Origin: Lentzea xinjiangensis
GTDB taxonomy: Bacteria; Actinomycetota; Actinomycetes; Mycobacteriales; Pseudonocardiaceae
Direction of reading: 5' to 3'
NCBI RefSeq assembly: GCF_900110955.1
Contig: NZ_FOFR01000028.1
Span: forward strand, 1 to 64,000
DNA length: 64,000 nt
Shown: in pieces, positions 35,418 to 44,883 of the stretch
Numbering within the stretch: the stretch's first letter is position 1
Layout of the letters: every line of letters starts with the position of its first letter
Notes under the pieces: generated by a model
The model's input: the letters and a program-made list of their open reading frames with translations, nothing else
Databases searched by the model: none
Told to the model about the DNA's origin: nothing
Program-made: the position numbers and the translations under genes

Positions 35418-38400
35418 ATGTCATCGACGACACGCGCTCGCTCCCTGCTAGCCCCGACAATCGTGCTGATCACTGCCGCGGCCACCCTGACGACCTCCCC
35501 CGCCGCGCAAGCCGCACCCGTGAGCCTCGACCTGCGCGAGCAGACCCGCATCGACCAGGTGACGCTCACCGCGCCGCGCAACAGCACCGAAACCTTCGCC
35601 GTGCAGACGAGCCTCGACGGCAGAGGCTGGTCGACGCTGGTCGCGGAGCGACCACACGCCTTCCAGGACGGCAAGGTGTCGTTCCAGGTCGACCCGACGC
35701 TGGTCCGGCACGTCCGCGCCACCAGGACCACGGCCAGGCTCGAGGTCCGCGAGGCCGCCGCGAGCGCGCTGCTGCGGGCGAGCTACAGCGCCAGCAGCAG
35801 CACCCAGGACTACGGCGCCGGCAACGCCGGTGACGGCAACCAGGCCACGTACTGGGAGAGCGCGAACAACGCGTTCCCGCAGTGGATCCAGGCCGACCTC
35901 GGCGCCGCGCTGAAAGCCGACCGCGTGGTGCTGAAGCTCCCGGCGGCCGGGTGGGGCGCCCGCACCCAGACCCTGGCCGTCCAGGGCAGCACCGACGGCA
36001 GCACCTTCACCGACCTCGTGGCGAGCAGGGGGTACGAGTTCACCCCGGCCTCGAACAACACCGTCACCATCGGCTTCACCGCGGCCACCACGCGGTACGT
36101 CCGGCTGCGGATCACCGGGAACACCGCCTGGCCGGCCGGCCAGATCAGCGAGTTCGAGGTCCAGGGCCCGACCGGTGGTGACGCGCAGGCGCCGTCCGCA
36201 CCCGCCGGCCTCGCCCTCACCCAGCCGCAGGCCGGGCAGATCCGGCTGACCTGGACCGGCAGCGCCGACAACGTCGGCGTCACCGGCTACGACGTCTACG
36301 CCAACGGCAGCCTGCGCACCACCGTCACCGGCACCACCTACACCGACACCCAGCCCGACGGCCTGCGGGTGACCTATCACGTGGTCGCGAAGGACGCGGC
36401 GGGCAACCAGTCGCCGGCCAGCAACTCCGTCACGCGGGAGGGCGCCACCGGCACGAACCTCGCGCAGGGCAGGCCCGTCATCGCGTCCGGGCACGTGCAC
36501 ACGTTCGTCCCGGCCAACGCCAACGACGGGAACCTGGGCAGCTACTGGGAGTCCAACGGCCTGCCCGGCACGCTGACCGTCCAGCTCGGATCGAACGCCG
36601 ACGTCAGCTCCGTCGCCGTCAAGCTCAACCCCGACCCGGCGTGGGGCGCGCGCACGCAGCACGTCGAGGTCCTCGGCCGCGAGCAGAACGCCACCGGCTT
36701 CACGAGCCTCGTCGCCGGCCGCGACTACCGCTGGGACCCGGCGAACGACAACAGCGTCACGATCACCGCGAGCGGGCGCGTCGCCGACGTCCAGCTCCGG
36801 TTCACGTCCAACACCGGTGCTCCCGGCGCCCAGGTGGCGGAGGTCCAGGTGTTCGGCACCCCTGCCCCGAACCCCGACCTCACCGTCACCGGCACGTCGT
36901 TCACGCCCACGAGCCCGGTCGAGACCGACCGGATCACGGTGAACGCCACCGTCCGCAACGCGGGCACCGCGGCCGCCACGGCCACCGACGTGACGTTCTT
37001 CCTCGGCACCACCGCGGTCGGCACCGCCCAGGTCGACGCGCTCGCGGCCGGTGCGCAGGCGAACGTCGGCACGACGATCCCCGCACGGCCGGAAGGCTCC
37101 TACGAGTACACGGCCAAGGTCGACGAGACCAAGAGGGTCGCGGAGCAGAACGAGACCAACAACACCCGCGTCCACCCGGACCGGCTCGTCGTCACGCCGG
37201 TGCCGAGCTCCGACCTGGTGGCCGTGCCGTCCTGGTCGCCGAGCAACCCCGGCAACGGCCAGAACACCACGTTCAGCGTCGCCATCCGGAACCAGGGCAG
37301 CGTCGGCAGCGCGGCCGGAGCGCACGGGATCACGGTCACGATCCTCAACGCCAACGGTCAGACCGTCCGCACGCTGACCGGCAGCCACAACGGCACGATC
37401 AACGCCGGTGCGACGACGGCCGCGGTCAGCCTCGGCACCTGGCAGGCCGCCGACGGCCGGTACACGGTCCGCACGACGATCGCGAACGACGACAACGAGA
37501 TCCCGGCCAAGCAGGCCAACAACACCAGCGAGCAGTCCCTGTTCATCGGCCGCGGGGCGAGCGTCCCGTGGCAGCACGTCGAGGCCGAGGACGCCGTCGC
37601 CGGTGGCGGCGCGCAGGTCCTGAGTCCGAACAGGACGATCGGTGACCTCGCCGGCGAGGCGTCCGGCCGCCGTGCCGTCACGCTGACCGGCACCGGCCAG
37701 TCGGTCGAGTTCACCACGTCCGGCCCGGCCAACACCCTCGTCACCCGGTTCTCCATCCCCGACAGCTCCGGTGGCGGTGGTATCACCTCGAACCTCAACG
37801 TCTACGTCAACGGCCAGTTCCACAAGCCGATCGACCTGACGTCGAGGTACATCTGGCTCTACGGCAACGAGGCAGAACCGGGCAACTCACCGGGAGCCGG
37901 CGGTCCGCGCCACATCTACGACGAGGCGAACGTCATGCTCGACCAGACGTTCCCGGCGGGCACGAAGATCAAGCTGCAGAAGGACGCGGCCAACACCACG
38001 AACTACGCGATCGACTTCGTGAACTTCGAACAGGTGACGGCCGCGGGGAACCCTGACGCCGCGCGGTACGCGGTGCCCGCCGGGTTCACCCACCAGGACG
38101 TGCAAAGCGCGCTCGACCGCGTGCGCATGGACACGACGGGCAACTTGGTCGGCGTCTACCTGCCCGCGGGCACCTACCAGACGGCGCAGAAGTTCACCGT
38201 CTACGGCAAGCCGATCCGGGTGGTCGGTGCCGGTCCCTGGTTCACCCGGTTCCAGGCCCCGGCCAACCAGGAGAACACCGACATCGGCTTCGACGCCCAG
38301 TCGTCCGCGAGCGGCTCCACGTTCAGCGGTTTCGCGGTGTTCGGCAACTACACCACGCGCATCAACGGGCCGGGCAAGGTCTTCAACTTCACCGGCGTGC

Positions 38401-39227
38401 AGAACATGACCATCGAGAACATCTGGGTCGAGCACATGGTGTGCATGTTCTGGGGCACCAACGTCGACAACACCGTCATCAGGGACAGCCGCGTCCGGAA
38501 CCTCTTCGCCGACGCCATCAACCTGACGAACGGCTCGGCGGGCAACCGGATCGCGAACATCGAGGCCCGCTCGACCGGTGACGACGCGTTCGCGCTGTTC
38601 GCCGCCACCGACGCCGGGGGAACCGGCCAGCAGGGCAACGTCCTGGAGAACCTCACGGCGCTGACCCCCTGGCGTGCGGCCGGTGTCGCGGTCTACGGCG
38701 GCAAGAACAACACGGTCCGCAACATCTACGTCGCGGACACGCTCACCTACTCCGCGGTGACGATCAGCTCGCTCGACTTCGGCTACCCGATGGAGGACTT
38801 CGGGCCGGACCCGACGACCTTCAGCGGGCTCACGCTCGTGCGGTCCGGCGGCCACTTCTGGGGCGCGCAGACCTTCGGCGCGATCTGGATGTTCTCGGCG
38901 TCCAAGAAGTACACCGCGATCCGGGTGAACGACGTCGAGATCATCGACCCGACGTACAGCGGGATCATGTTCCAGACCAAGTACAACGGCGGTCCCGAGA
39001 ACACCTTCCAGGACACGGTGCTCACCAACGTGAGCATCTCGGGTGCCCGCAAGAGCGGCGACGAGTTCGACGCCAAGTCCGGGTTCGGGTTGTGGGCCAA
39101 CGAGATGCCGGAGCAGGGCCAGGGCCCCGCGGTCGGCGAGGTCACGTTCAACGGCCTCAGGTTCAGCAACAACCACCAGGACATCAGGAACACCACCTCC
39201 ACCTTCAAGATCGTCATCAACAACTGA
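35418..39227 (+). CDS. secreted GH87-type alpha-1,3-glucanase (mycodextranase), first of tandem pair
   Basis: A 1,269-aa exported multimodular enzyme expected to hydrolyse alpha-1,3-glucan of fungal walls or mutan. Order: signal peptide (1-33), a beta domain, discoidin/CBM32-like module (about 115-250), FN3 (255-340), second discoidin-like module (345-485), two CARDB domains (490-710), a CBM35/CBM6-like module (715-870, VEAEDAVAGGGAQV) and a right-handed beta-helix (875-1269). In the helix, Asp1032 (FADAINLTNG) and Asp1055-Asp1056 (STGDDAF) keep the D..D-D spacing of 23 and 24 known from GH87 enzymes. Twenty-five bases separate it from its paralogue. Confidence 0.85.
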   Translation: MSSTTRARSLLAPTIVLITAAATLTTSPAAQAAPVSLDLREQTRIDQVTLTAPRNSTETFAVQTSLDGRGWSTLVAERPHAFQDGKVSFQVDPTLVRHVRATRTTARLEVREAAASALLRASYSASSSTQDYGAGNAGDGNQATYWESANNAFPQWIQADLGAALKADRVVLKLPAAGWGARTQTLAVQGSTDGSTFTDLVASRGYEFTPASNNTVTIGFTAATTRYVRLRITGNTAWPAGQISEFEVQGPTGGDAQAPSAPAGLALTQPQAGQIRLTWTGSADNVGVTGYDVYANGSLRTTVTGTTYTDTQPDGLRVTYHVVAKDAAGNQSPASNSVTREGATGTNLAQGRPVIASGHVHTFVPANANDGNLGSYWESNGLPGTLTVQLGSNADVSSVAVKLNPDPAWGARTQHVEVLGREQNATGFTSLVAGRDYRWDPANDNSVTITASGRVADVQLRFTSNTGAPGAQVAEVQVFGTPAPNPDLTVTGTSFTPTSPVETDRITVNATVRNAGTAAATATDVTFFLGTTAVGTAQVDALAAGAQANVGTTIPARPEGSYEYTAKVDETKRVAEQNETNNTRVHPDRLVVTPVPSSDLVAVPSWSPSNPGNGQNTTFSVAIRNQGSVGSAAGAHGITVTILNANGQTVRTLTGSHNGTINAGATTAAVSLGTWQAADGRYTVRTTIANDDNEIPAKQANNTSEQSLFIGRGASVPWQHVEAEDAVAGGGAQVLSPNRTIGDLAGEASGRRAVTLTGTGQSVEFTTSGPANTLVTRFSIPDSSGGGGITSNLNVYVNGQFHKPIDLTSRYIWLYGNEAEPGNSPGAGGPRHIYDEANVMLDQTFPAGTKIKLQKDAANTTNYAIDFVNFEQVTAAGNPDAARYAVPAGFTHQDVQSALDRVRMDTTGNLVGVYLPAGTYQTAQKFTVYGKPIRVVGAGPWFTRFQAPANQENTDIGFDAQSSASGSTFSGFAVFGNYTTRINGPGKVFNFTGVQNMTIENIWVEHMVCMFWGTNVDNTVIRDSRVRNLFADAINLTNGSAGNRIANIEARSTGDDAFALFAATDAGGTGQQGNVLENLTALTPWRAAGVAVYGGKNNTVRNIYVADTLTYSAVTISSLDFGYPMEDFGPDPTTFSGLTLVRSGGHFWGAQTFGAIWMFSASKKYTAIRVNDVEIIDPTYSGIMFQTKYNGGPENTFQDTVLTNVSISGARKSGDEFDAKSGFGLWANEMPEQGQGPAVGEVTFNGLRFSNNHQDIRNTTSTFKIVINN

Positions 39228-39252
39228 CACCCCTGCCGCGAAGGACAGTTCA

Positions 39253-42200
39253 ATGAAGAACACGCTAGTGAGGCGTGCGATGAGCGCTGCCTTGGTCAGC
39301 GCACTCGCACTGGTCGGATTGACACCCACGGCGGGAGCAGCGGTCGCCCGGCTGTCCGCGAACCTGACCGCGTCGAGCAGCAACGGCGCGTACGGCGCCG
39401 GGAACGTCGGCGACGGCAACCAGGGCAGCTACTGGGAGAGCGCGAACGGCGCGTTCCCCCAGTGGATCCAGGCCGACCTGGGTGCCGCGAAGAGCGTCAG
39501 CAAGGTCGTGCTGCGCCTGCCCTCGGACTGGGAGCAGCGCACGCAGACCCTCGCCGTGCAGGGGAGTTCGAACGGAGCGCAGTTCAGCGACATCGCCGGG
39601 TCGAGCGGCCGGGTGTTCTCGCCCGGCTCGAACAACACGGTGACACTGGACTTCGCGGCCACCAGCGCCCGGTACGTGCGCGTCACGGTCACCGCGAACA
39701 CGGGCTGGCAGGCCGCCCAGCTCAGCGAGTTCGAGGTGCACGGCGAGCCCGGTTCGGCCGACCCGCCGCCCGGTGACGACCTCGCGGCGGGCAAACCCGT
39801 GGAGGAGTCCGGGCACGTGCACGACTTCGTGCCGGGCAACGCCGTCGACGGCAACACCGGCTCGTACTGGGAGTCCAGCGGGCTTCCCGGTCACCTGACC
39901 GCGAAGCTCGGTTCGAACGCGGACCTCACCTCGGTCGTCGTGAAGCTCAACCCCGATTCGGCATGGGGTGCGCGCACGCAGAACTTCGAGGTGCTGGGCC
40001 GTGAGGCGAGCGCGACCGCGTTCGCCACCCTGAAAGCACGGGCGGACTACCGGTTCGACCCGGCCACGGGCAACACCGTGACGATCCCCGTCACCGGCCG
40101 GGCGTCGGACGTGCGGCTGCACTTCTACTCGAACACCGGCGCGCCCGGTGGCCAGGTCGCCGAGTTCCAGGTGTTCGGCGCCACCGCTCCGGCTCCCGAC
40201 CTGACCGTCACCAACCTGACGTGGACCCCGCAGAACCCGAGCGAGGCCGACGCGATCAGGCTCACGGCGACCGTGCGCAACGGCGGCACCGTCGCGTCCG
40301 GCGCGAGCACGCTGACCGTCGCGCTCGGCGGCACCGCCGCGGGCACCGCCCAGGTGGGCGCGCTCGCCGCCGGTGCCACCGCCACCGTCGCCGTGGACGC
40401 CGGACGGCGCGGTGCCGGGTCGTACGCGGCCTCGGCCACCGTGGACCCCGCCAACCAGGTCGCGGAGACCAACGAGGGCAACAACACCTTCACCTCCGGC
40501 TCTCCCCTGGTCGTCGGCCAGGCACCGGGACCGGACCTCCAGATCACCGGCGTCACGCCGAACCCGTCGAGCCCGGCGGCGGGCCAGCAGGTGACGTTCG
40601 CGGTGTCGGTGAACAACCGCGGCACCTCCGCGGCGGGCGCTTCGGTGACCCGTGTGGTCGTCGGCGGCAGCACGCTCAACGCCAGCACCGGAGCCGTCAA
40701 CGCCGGTCAGACCGCAACGGTCAACGTCGGTCCCTGGACCGCCACCAACGGCGGTGCCACCGCCACCGCCACGGCGGACGCGACGAACCAGGTCGCGGAG
40801 ACCAACGAGAACAACAACACCGCCACCCGGTCCATCGTGGTCGGACGCGGCGCGGCGGTGCCGTTCACGACCTACGAGGCGGAGTCCGGCCGCTACCAGG
40901 GCCAACTGCTGGAGGCGGACGCGAAGCGCACGTTCGGGCACACCAACTTCGGCTCCGAGTCCTCGGGCCGCAAGTCGGTGCGGCTGGACGCGCAGGGCCA
41001 GTTCGTCGAGATCACCTCGACGGTCAGCACGAACTCGATCGTCGTGCGCAACTCCATCCCGGACGCGGCAGGTGGCGGCGGCCAGGAAGCGACGATCAGC
41101 CTGTACGCCAACGACCAGTTCGTGCAGAAGCTGACGCTGTCCTCGCGGCACAGCTGGCTCTACGGCACCTGCGACGAGCCGGAGTGCCTCACCAACCGGC
41201 CGGGTGGCGACGCCCGCAGGCTGTTCGACGAGTCCTCGGCGTTGCTCGCGAACAGCTACCCGGCTGGCACCCGCTTCAAGCTCCAGCGCGACTCCGGTGA
41301 CAGCGCGCAGTTCTACGTGATCGACCTGGTCGACCTGGAGCAGGTCGCGCCGGCCGCGCAGAAGCCCGCGGACTGCGTCTCGATCACGCAGTACGGTGCC
41401 ACGGCGAACGACCAGACCGACGACGCGGACGCGATCCAGCGGGCCGTGACGGCGGACCAGAACGGGGAGATCCCCTGCGTCTGGATCCCGGAAGGCCGGT
41501 TCCGGCAGGAGAAGAAGGTCCTGACCCAGTTCGGCAGCGGCGGCTACAACCAGGTCGGCATCCGCAACGTCACGATCCGCGGTGCCGGCATGTGGCACTC
41601 GCAGCTGTTCTCGCTGATCCAGCCGCAGGACGCGGGCACGATCAACCACCCGCACGAGGGCAACTTCGGGTTCGACATCGACGACAACACGCAGATCTCC
41701 GACATCGCGATCTTCGGTTCCGGCCGGATCCGCGGCGGTGACGGCAACGCCGAGGGCGGCGTCGGTCTCAACGGCCGGTTCGGCAAGAACACGAAGATCA
41801 CGAACGTGTGGATCGAGCACGCCAACGTCGGCGTCTGGGTCGGCCGCGACTACGCGAACCTGCCCGACCGCTGGAACCCCGGTGACGGCCTGCAGTTCAG
41901 CGGCATGCGCATCCGCGACACGTACGCCGACGGCATCAACTTCACCAACGGCACGCGCAACTCGACCGTCTACAACTCGTCGTTCCGCACCACGGGCGAC
42001 GACGCGCTGGCGGTGTGGGCGTCGAAGCACGTGAAGGACCAGAACGTGGACGTCGGCAGCGGCAGCGCGTTCCTCAACAACACGATCTCGTTGCCGTGGC
42101 GAGCCAACGGCATCGCGATCTACGGCGGGTCGAACAACCGGGCGGAGAACAACATCGTCTCCGACACCGCCAACTACCCGGGCATCATGCTGGCGACCGA

Positions 42201-42579
42201 CCACGACCCGCTGCCCTTCGGCGGTACGACGTTGCTCGCCAACAACGCCCTGCACCGCACCGGTGGCGCGTTCTGGAACGAGGCGCAGGAGTTCGGCGCC
42301 ATCACGCTGTTCTCGGACAACCTGCCGATCCCCGGTGTCGTCATCCGCGACACCGAGATCCTGGACTCCACGTTCGACGGGATCCAGTTCAAGGGCGGCG
42401 GCACCGGGATGCCCGGCGTGCAGATCACCAACGTGCGCATCGACAGGTCCAACAACGGTTCCGGCATCCTCGCGATGGCCCAGGCGAAGGGCTCGGCGCG
42501 GCTGACGAACGTCACGATCACCAACTCCAGGGACGGCGACATCACCGTGGAGCCGGGTTCCCAGTTCGTCATCAACTAG
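39253..42579 (+). CDS. secreted GH87-type alpha-1,3-glucanase, second of tandem pair
   Basis: A 1,108-aa exported paralogue of the preceding enzyme, lacking its N-terminal beta domain and FN3. Order: signal peptide (1-29), discoidin-like modules (30-165 and 175-315), two CARDB domains (320-535), CBM35/6-like module (540-700, YEAESGRYQGQ) and beta-helix (705-1108, opening CVSITQYGATANDQTDDADA). The catalytic trio is Asp893 (YADGINFTNG) and Asp916-Asp917 (TTGDDAL), with the same 23/24 spacing. Two Cys pairs (CDEPEC; CVS..PC) are absent from the first copy. ATG at 39253 with AAGGA upstream. The two enzymes may differ in endo/exo mode or product size. Confidence 0.88.
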   Translation: MKNTLVRRAMSAALVSALALVGLTPTAGAAVARLSANLTASSSNGAYGAGNVGDGNQGSYWESANGAFPQWIQADLGAAKSVSKVVLRLPSDWEQRTQTLAVQGSSNGAQFSDIAGSSGRVFSPGSNNTVTLDFAATSARYVRVTVTANTGWQAAQLSEFEVHGEPGSADPPPGDDLAAGKPVEESGHVHDFVPGNAVDGNTGSYWESSGLPGHLTAKLGSNADLTSVVVKLNPDSAWGARTQNFEVLGREASATAFATLKARADYRFDPATGNTVTIPVTGRASDVRLHFYSNTGAPGGQVAEFQVFGATAPAPDLTVTNLTWTPQNPSEADAIRLTATVRNGGTVASGASTLTVALGGTAAGTAQVGALAAGATATVAVDAGRRGAGSYAASATVDPANQVAETNEGNNTFTSGSPLVVGQAPGPDLQITGVTPNPSSPAAGQQVTFAVSVNNRGTSAAGASVTRVVVGGSTLNASTGAVNAGQTATVNVGPWTATNGGATATATADATNQVAETNENNNTATRSIVVGRGAAVPFTTYEAESGRYQGQLLEADAKRTFGHTNFGSESSGRKSVRLDAQGQFVEITSTVSTNSIVVRNSIPDAAGGGGQEATISLYANDQFVQKLTLSSRHSWLYGTCDEPECLTNRPGGDARRLFDESSALLANSYPAGTRFKLQRDSGDSAQFYVIDLVDLEQVAPAAQKPADCVSITQYGATANDQTDDADAIQRAVTADQNGEIPCVWIPEGRFRQEKKVLTQFGSGGYNQVGIRNVTIRGAGMWHSQLFSLIQPQDAGTINHPHEGNFGFDIDDNTQISDIAIFGSGRIRGGDGNAEGGVGLNGRFGKNTKITNVWIEHANVGVWVGRDYANLPDRWNPGDGLQFSGMRIRDTYADGINFTNGTRNSTVYNSSFRTTGDDALAVWASKHVKDQNVDVGSGSAFLNNTISLPWRANGIAIYGGSNNRAENNIVSDTANYPGIMLATDHDPLPFGGTTLLANNALHRTGGAFWNEAQEFGAITLFSDNLPIPGVVIRDTEILDSTFDGIQFKGGGTGMPGVQITNVRIDRSNNGSGILAMAQAKGSARLTNVTITNSRDGDITVEPGSQFVIN

Positions 42580-42593
42580 CGGATCACCTTTCG

Positions 42594-42633
42594 AACCACC
42601 TCCTGCCGGGTAAGCCCCCGGCAGGAGGTGGTT
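42594..42633 (+). terminator. 17-bp hairpin: glucanase terminator containing the usp ribosome site
   Basis: AACCACCTCCTGCCGGG (42594-42610) pairs perfectly with CCCGGCAGGAGGTGGTT (42617-42633) over a 6-base loop and is followed by a T. The stem begins 14 bases past the glucanase stop. Its right arm contains AGGAGG (42623-42628), the ribosome site of the universal stress protein gene (ATG at 42638). It may end the glucanase transcript and block usp translation on read-through mRNA. Confidence 0.8.
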
Positions 42634-42637
42634 TCCC

Positions 42638-43489
42638 ATGTCCACGGTCGTTGTGGGGTTCGACGGCTCCGAGCAGGCGCGCCGGGCGGTGCTCTGGGGC
42701 GCGGAGGAAGCCGGGCGCACCGGGGCGGACCTGCGGGTGGTGCACGCCGTGCGCGCACCGCTGCCGGAGCCGGTCTTCACCCCGATGTCGGTCCCGGTCC
42801 GCGAGTTCGTGTCCGAGGAGACGCTGTCCCGTGCCGCGGAGGACGAGCTCGCCGGGCTCGCGCGGGAGCTCCGCGCGGCCCGGCCGGACCTGCGGCTGGA
42901 GACCCGCGTGCGGGTCGGACGGGCGGCGGACGTCCTCGCCGGCGAGCCCGGTGACGTCCTGGTGCTCGGCTCGTCCGGCCGCACCGGCATCGCCGGGATG
43001 GTCCTGGGTTCCACCACCGCCGAGCTGGTGGCGGCCGGCGGCCGTCCGGTCGTCGTCACCCGCACCGGTCCGCTGGACGGCCGGGTCGTCGTCGGCGTCG
43101 ACGGCTCGGACATCTCCGCCGAAGCCATCGCCCACGCCTTCTCCTACGCCGAACGCCACGGCCGTCAACTGCTGGCGGTCCACGCGTTCAACGACGCCGG
43201 CTGGGCCGAGCTGCCCGAGCAGGACGTCGACCACGTCCGCGCGGATCTGGCGAAGCTGCTCGACGACCAGCTCGCCCCGCACCGCTCCCGCCATCCCGGC
43301 GTGCACGTGGCGCAAGAGGTCGCGTTCAACGCACCGGCACACGCGTTGCTCCAAGCAGCCGATGGCGCCGCACTCCTCGTCGTAGGCAGTCACGGCCGTG
43401 GGGCGGTGAAGCGTGCGATCCTGGGTTCCACGAGCCACGCTGTGCTCCACCACGCGCCGTGCACCGTCGCGGTGGTCCATCGGAGGTGA
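42638..43489 (+). CDS. tandem-domain universal stress protein
   Basis: A 283-aa cytosolic protein with two UspA folds. Both carry the ATP-binding signature G-2x-G-9x-G-S/T: GSSGRTGIAGMVLGST in the first and GSHGRGAVKRAILGST in the second. Each domain starts with the expected VVVGFDGS or VVVGVDGS strand. Two-domain USPs are common in actinobacteria under hypoxia, dormancy or starvation control. Its ribosome site AGGAGG is buried in the preceding hairpin. A lipoprotein gene starts 6 bases downstream and is probably co-transcribed. Confidence 0.95.
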   Translation: MSTVVVGFDGSEQARRAVLWGAEEAGRTGADLRVVHAVRAPLPEPVFTPMSVPVREFVSEETLSRAAEDELAGLARELRAARPDLRLETRVRVGRAADVLAGEPGDVLVLGSSGRTGIAGMVLGSTTAELVAAGGRPVVVTRTGPLDGRVVVGVDGSDISAEAIAHAFSYAERHGRQLLAVHAFNDAGWAELPEQDVDHVRADLAKLLDDQLAPHRSRHPGVHVAQEVAFNAPAHALLQAADGAALLVVGSHGRGAVKRAILGSTSHAVLHHAPCTVAVVHRR

Positions 43490-43495
43490 CGTGAG

Positions 43496-43894
43496 ATGCG
43501 CGGGTTGGCAGCCGTGGTGTTGTGCCTGGTCCTGACGAGCTGTGCCGATCAAGCACCGCCACAAGGTCCCGCGTCGGGCACTCAGCTGCCCGTCGCACCT
43601 CCTGGCACGTCCGCACCCGCGCCGCTGCCGCCTTCCTCCGCTGCGCTCACCACGACGCCGTCACGGGTGCCGGGCCAGGGCGAGACGACGGTGCGGGGCA
43701 CGGTGTCGGCGGGCGCCGAGTCCGGCTGCCTCCTGCTCGCCACCGGCACCGCCCAGTACCTGCTGCTCGGCGCCGACCCCGCGATCGCGGTGGCCGGCGC
43801 CGTGGTGGAGGTGAGCGGGAGGGCCGAGCCCGGTGCGACGACGACCTGCCAGCAGGGCACGCCGTTCCACGTCACCGGGACCCGGCGCGGTTAG
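43496..43894 (+). CDS. small secreted lipoprotein
   Basis: A 132-aa predicted lipoprotein: a hydrophobic signal ending in lipobox LTSC (Cys16), then a Pro/Ala/Ser-rich linker to about residue 60, then a compact 70-residue domain beginning TTVRGTVSAGAESGCLLL, with two Cys (GCLLL and TCQQG) that could form a disulfide. The domain has an OB-like alternation of beta strands; I do not recognise the family. GGAGG overlapping the usp stop serves the ATG at 43496. Function unknown. Its stop overlaps the convergent esterase gene by four bases. Confidence 0.82.
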   Translation: MRGLAAVVLCLVLTSCADQAPPQGPASGTQLPVAPPGTSAPAPLPPSSAALTTTPSRVPGQGETTVRGTVSAGAESGCLLLATGTAQYLLLGADPAIAVAGAVVEVSGRAEPGATTTCQQGTPFHVTGTRRG

Positions 43895-44826
43895 TCGCCC
43901 AGGGCCGCGCGGAGGAAGCCGGTGGCCTGGGTGATCGCGGCCTCGGCGGCGTGCGTGCCGCGCAACGCGTTGAGCATCACGAAGTCGTGGATGGCGCCCG
44001 CGTAGCGGACGGCGGTGACGGGCACGCCGGCCTCGCGCAGCTTGTCGGCGTAGGCCTCGCCCTCGTCGCGCAGCACGTCGGCCTCCGCGGTGATCACCAG
44101 CGCCTGCGGCAGCCCTTCGAGCTGCTCCCTGGTGGCGCGCAGCGGCGACGCGGTGATCTCGGCGCGCTCCAGCGGGTTCGTCGTGTACTGGTCCCAGAAC
44201 CACTGCATGCCGTCGCGGCGCAGGAAGTACCCCTCGGCGAACTGCAGGTACGAGTCGGTGTCGAAGTTCGCGTCGGTCACCGGGTAGAAGAGCACCTGGG
44301 CCTTGAGCGGGACGTCACCGCGTTCCTTGGCCTGCAGGGTGAGAGCCGCGGCCATGTTGCCGCCGACCGAGTCACCGGCGACCGCGATGCGCGATGCGTC
44401 GAGGCCGTGCTCCTCGCCGTCGGTGACGATCCACCGCGCGGTGGCGTAGTTCTGGTCGATGGCGACCGGGTAGCGGGCCTCCGGCGAGAGCGAGTACTCG
44501 GGGAACACCACCGCGGCACCCGCGCCGACGGCCAGCTCGCGCACCAGGCGGTCGTGTGTGTGGGCGTTGCCGAACACCCAGCCCGCGCCGTGGATGTAGA
44601 GGATGACCGGGAGCTGCCCGGTGGCACCGGCCGGCTTGACCACGCGGACCCTGAAGCCGTCGAGCTCCACCCACTGCTCGTCGATCGCGGGCTTGTCGAC
44701 CTCGCCCGACTGCGCCTCGTCGACGGCCTTGCGGCCCTCGTCCGGCGTGAGCTCGAACAGGAACGGCGGCTTCGCGGTGGCGGCGGCGAACTCGGCGGCG
44801 GCGGGCTCGAGAACTGGGCGCTTCAT
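43891..44826 (-). CDS. HSL-family alpha/beta hydrolase (esterase)
   Basis: A 311-aa cytosolic carboxylesterase of the hormone-sensitive-lipase group. The oxyanion motif is YIHGAGW (usual HGGGW), the nucleophile elbow GDSVGG, the acidic residue lies in ALVITAEADVLRDEG and the catalytic His in GAIHDF. It would hydrolyse short acyl esters or related xenobiotics. ATG at 44826 with GGAGGAAGCC upstream. A perfect 15-base palindrome 43 bases before the start suggests MarR/TetR-type control, although no regulator gene adjoins. Confidence 0.93.
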   Translation of the reverse strand: MKRPVLEPAAAEFAAATAKPPFLFELTPDEGRKAVDEAQSGEVDKPAIDEQWVELDGFRVRVVKPAGATGQLPVILYIHGAGWVFGNAHTHDRLVRELAVGAGAAVVFPEYSLSPEARYPVAIDQNYATARWIVTDGEEHGLDASRIAVAGDSVGGNMAAALTLQAKERGDVPLKAQVLFYPVTDANFDTDSYLQFAEGYFLRRDGMQWFWDQYTTNPLERAEITASPLRATREQLEGLPQALVITAEADVLRDEGEAYADKLREAGVPVTAVRYAGAIHDFVMLNALRGTHAAEAAITQATGFLRAALGD

Positions 44827-44868
44827 GGCTTCCTCCTGGCGGTCCGGGGTGCTGCCATAAAGCTAGTA

Positions 44869-44883
44869 CACGATTAAATCGTG
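44869..44883. promoter_or_regulatory. 15-base palindromic operator before the esterase gene
   Basis: CACGATT, central A, AATCGTG is a perfect palindrome, AT-rich compared with its surroundings and with a likely promoter nearby. The pattern resembles MarR/OhrR-family sites (a TTNAA core with GTG-like flanks). Confidence 0.65.

Noticed and set aside
35418..42579. Pectate lyase pair
   Set aside because: The C-terminal beta-helix resembles pectate lyase-like folds, but module order and the Asp trio spacing fit GH87 better and pectate-lyase Ca-binding motifs are not visible.
39265..43128. 1,287-aa frame antisense to the second glucanase and usp
   Set aside because: Shadow of coding sequence in a high-GC genome; its His/Arg/Gly-rich product lacks domains.
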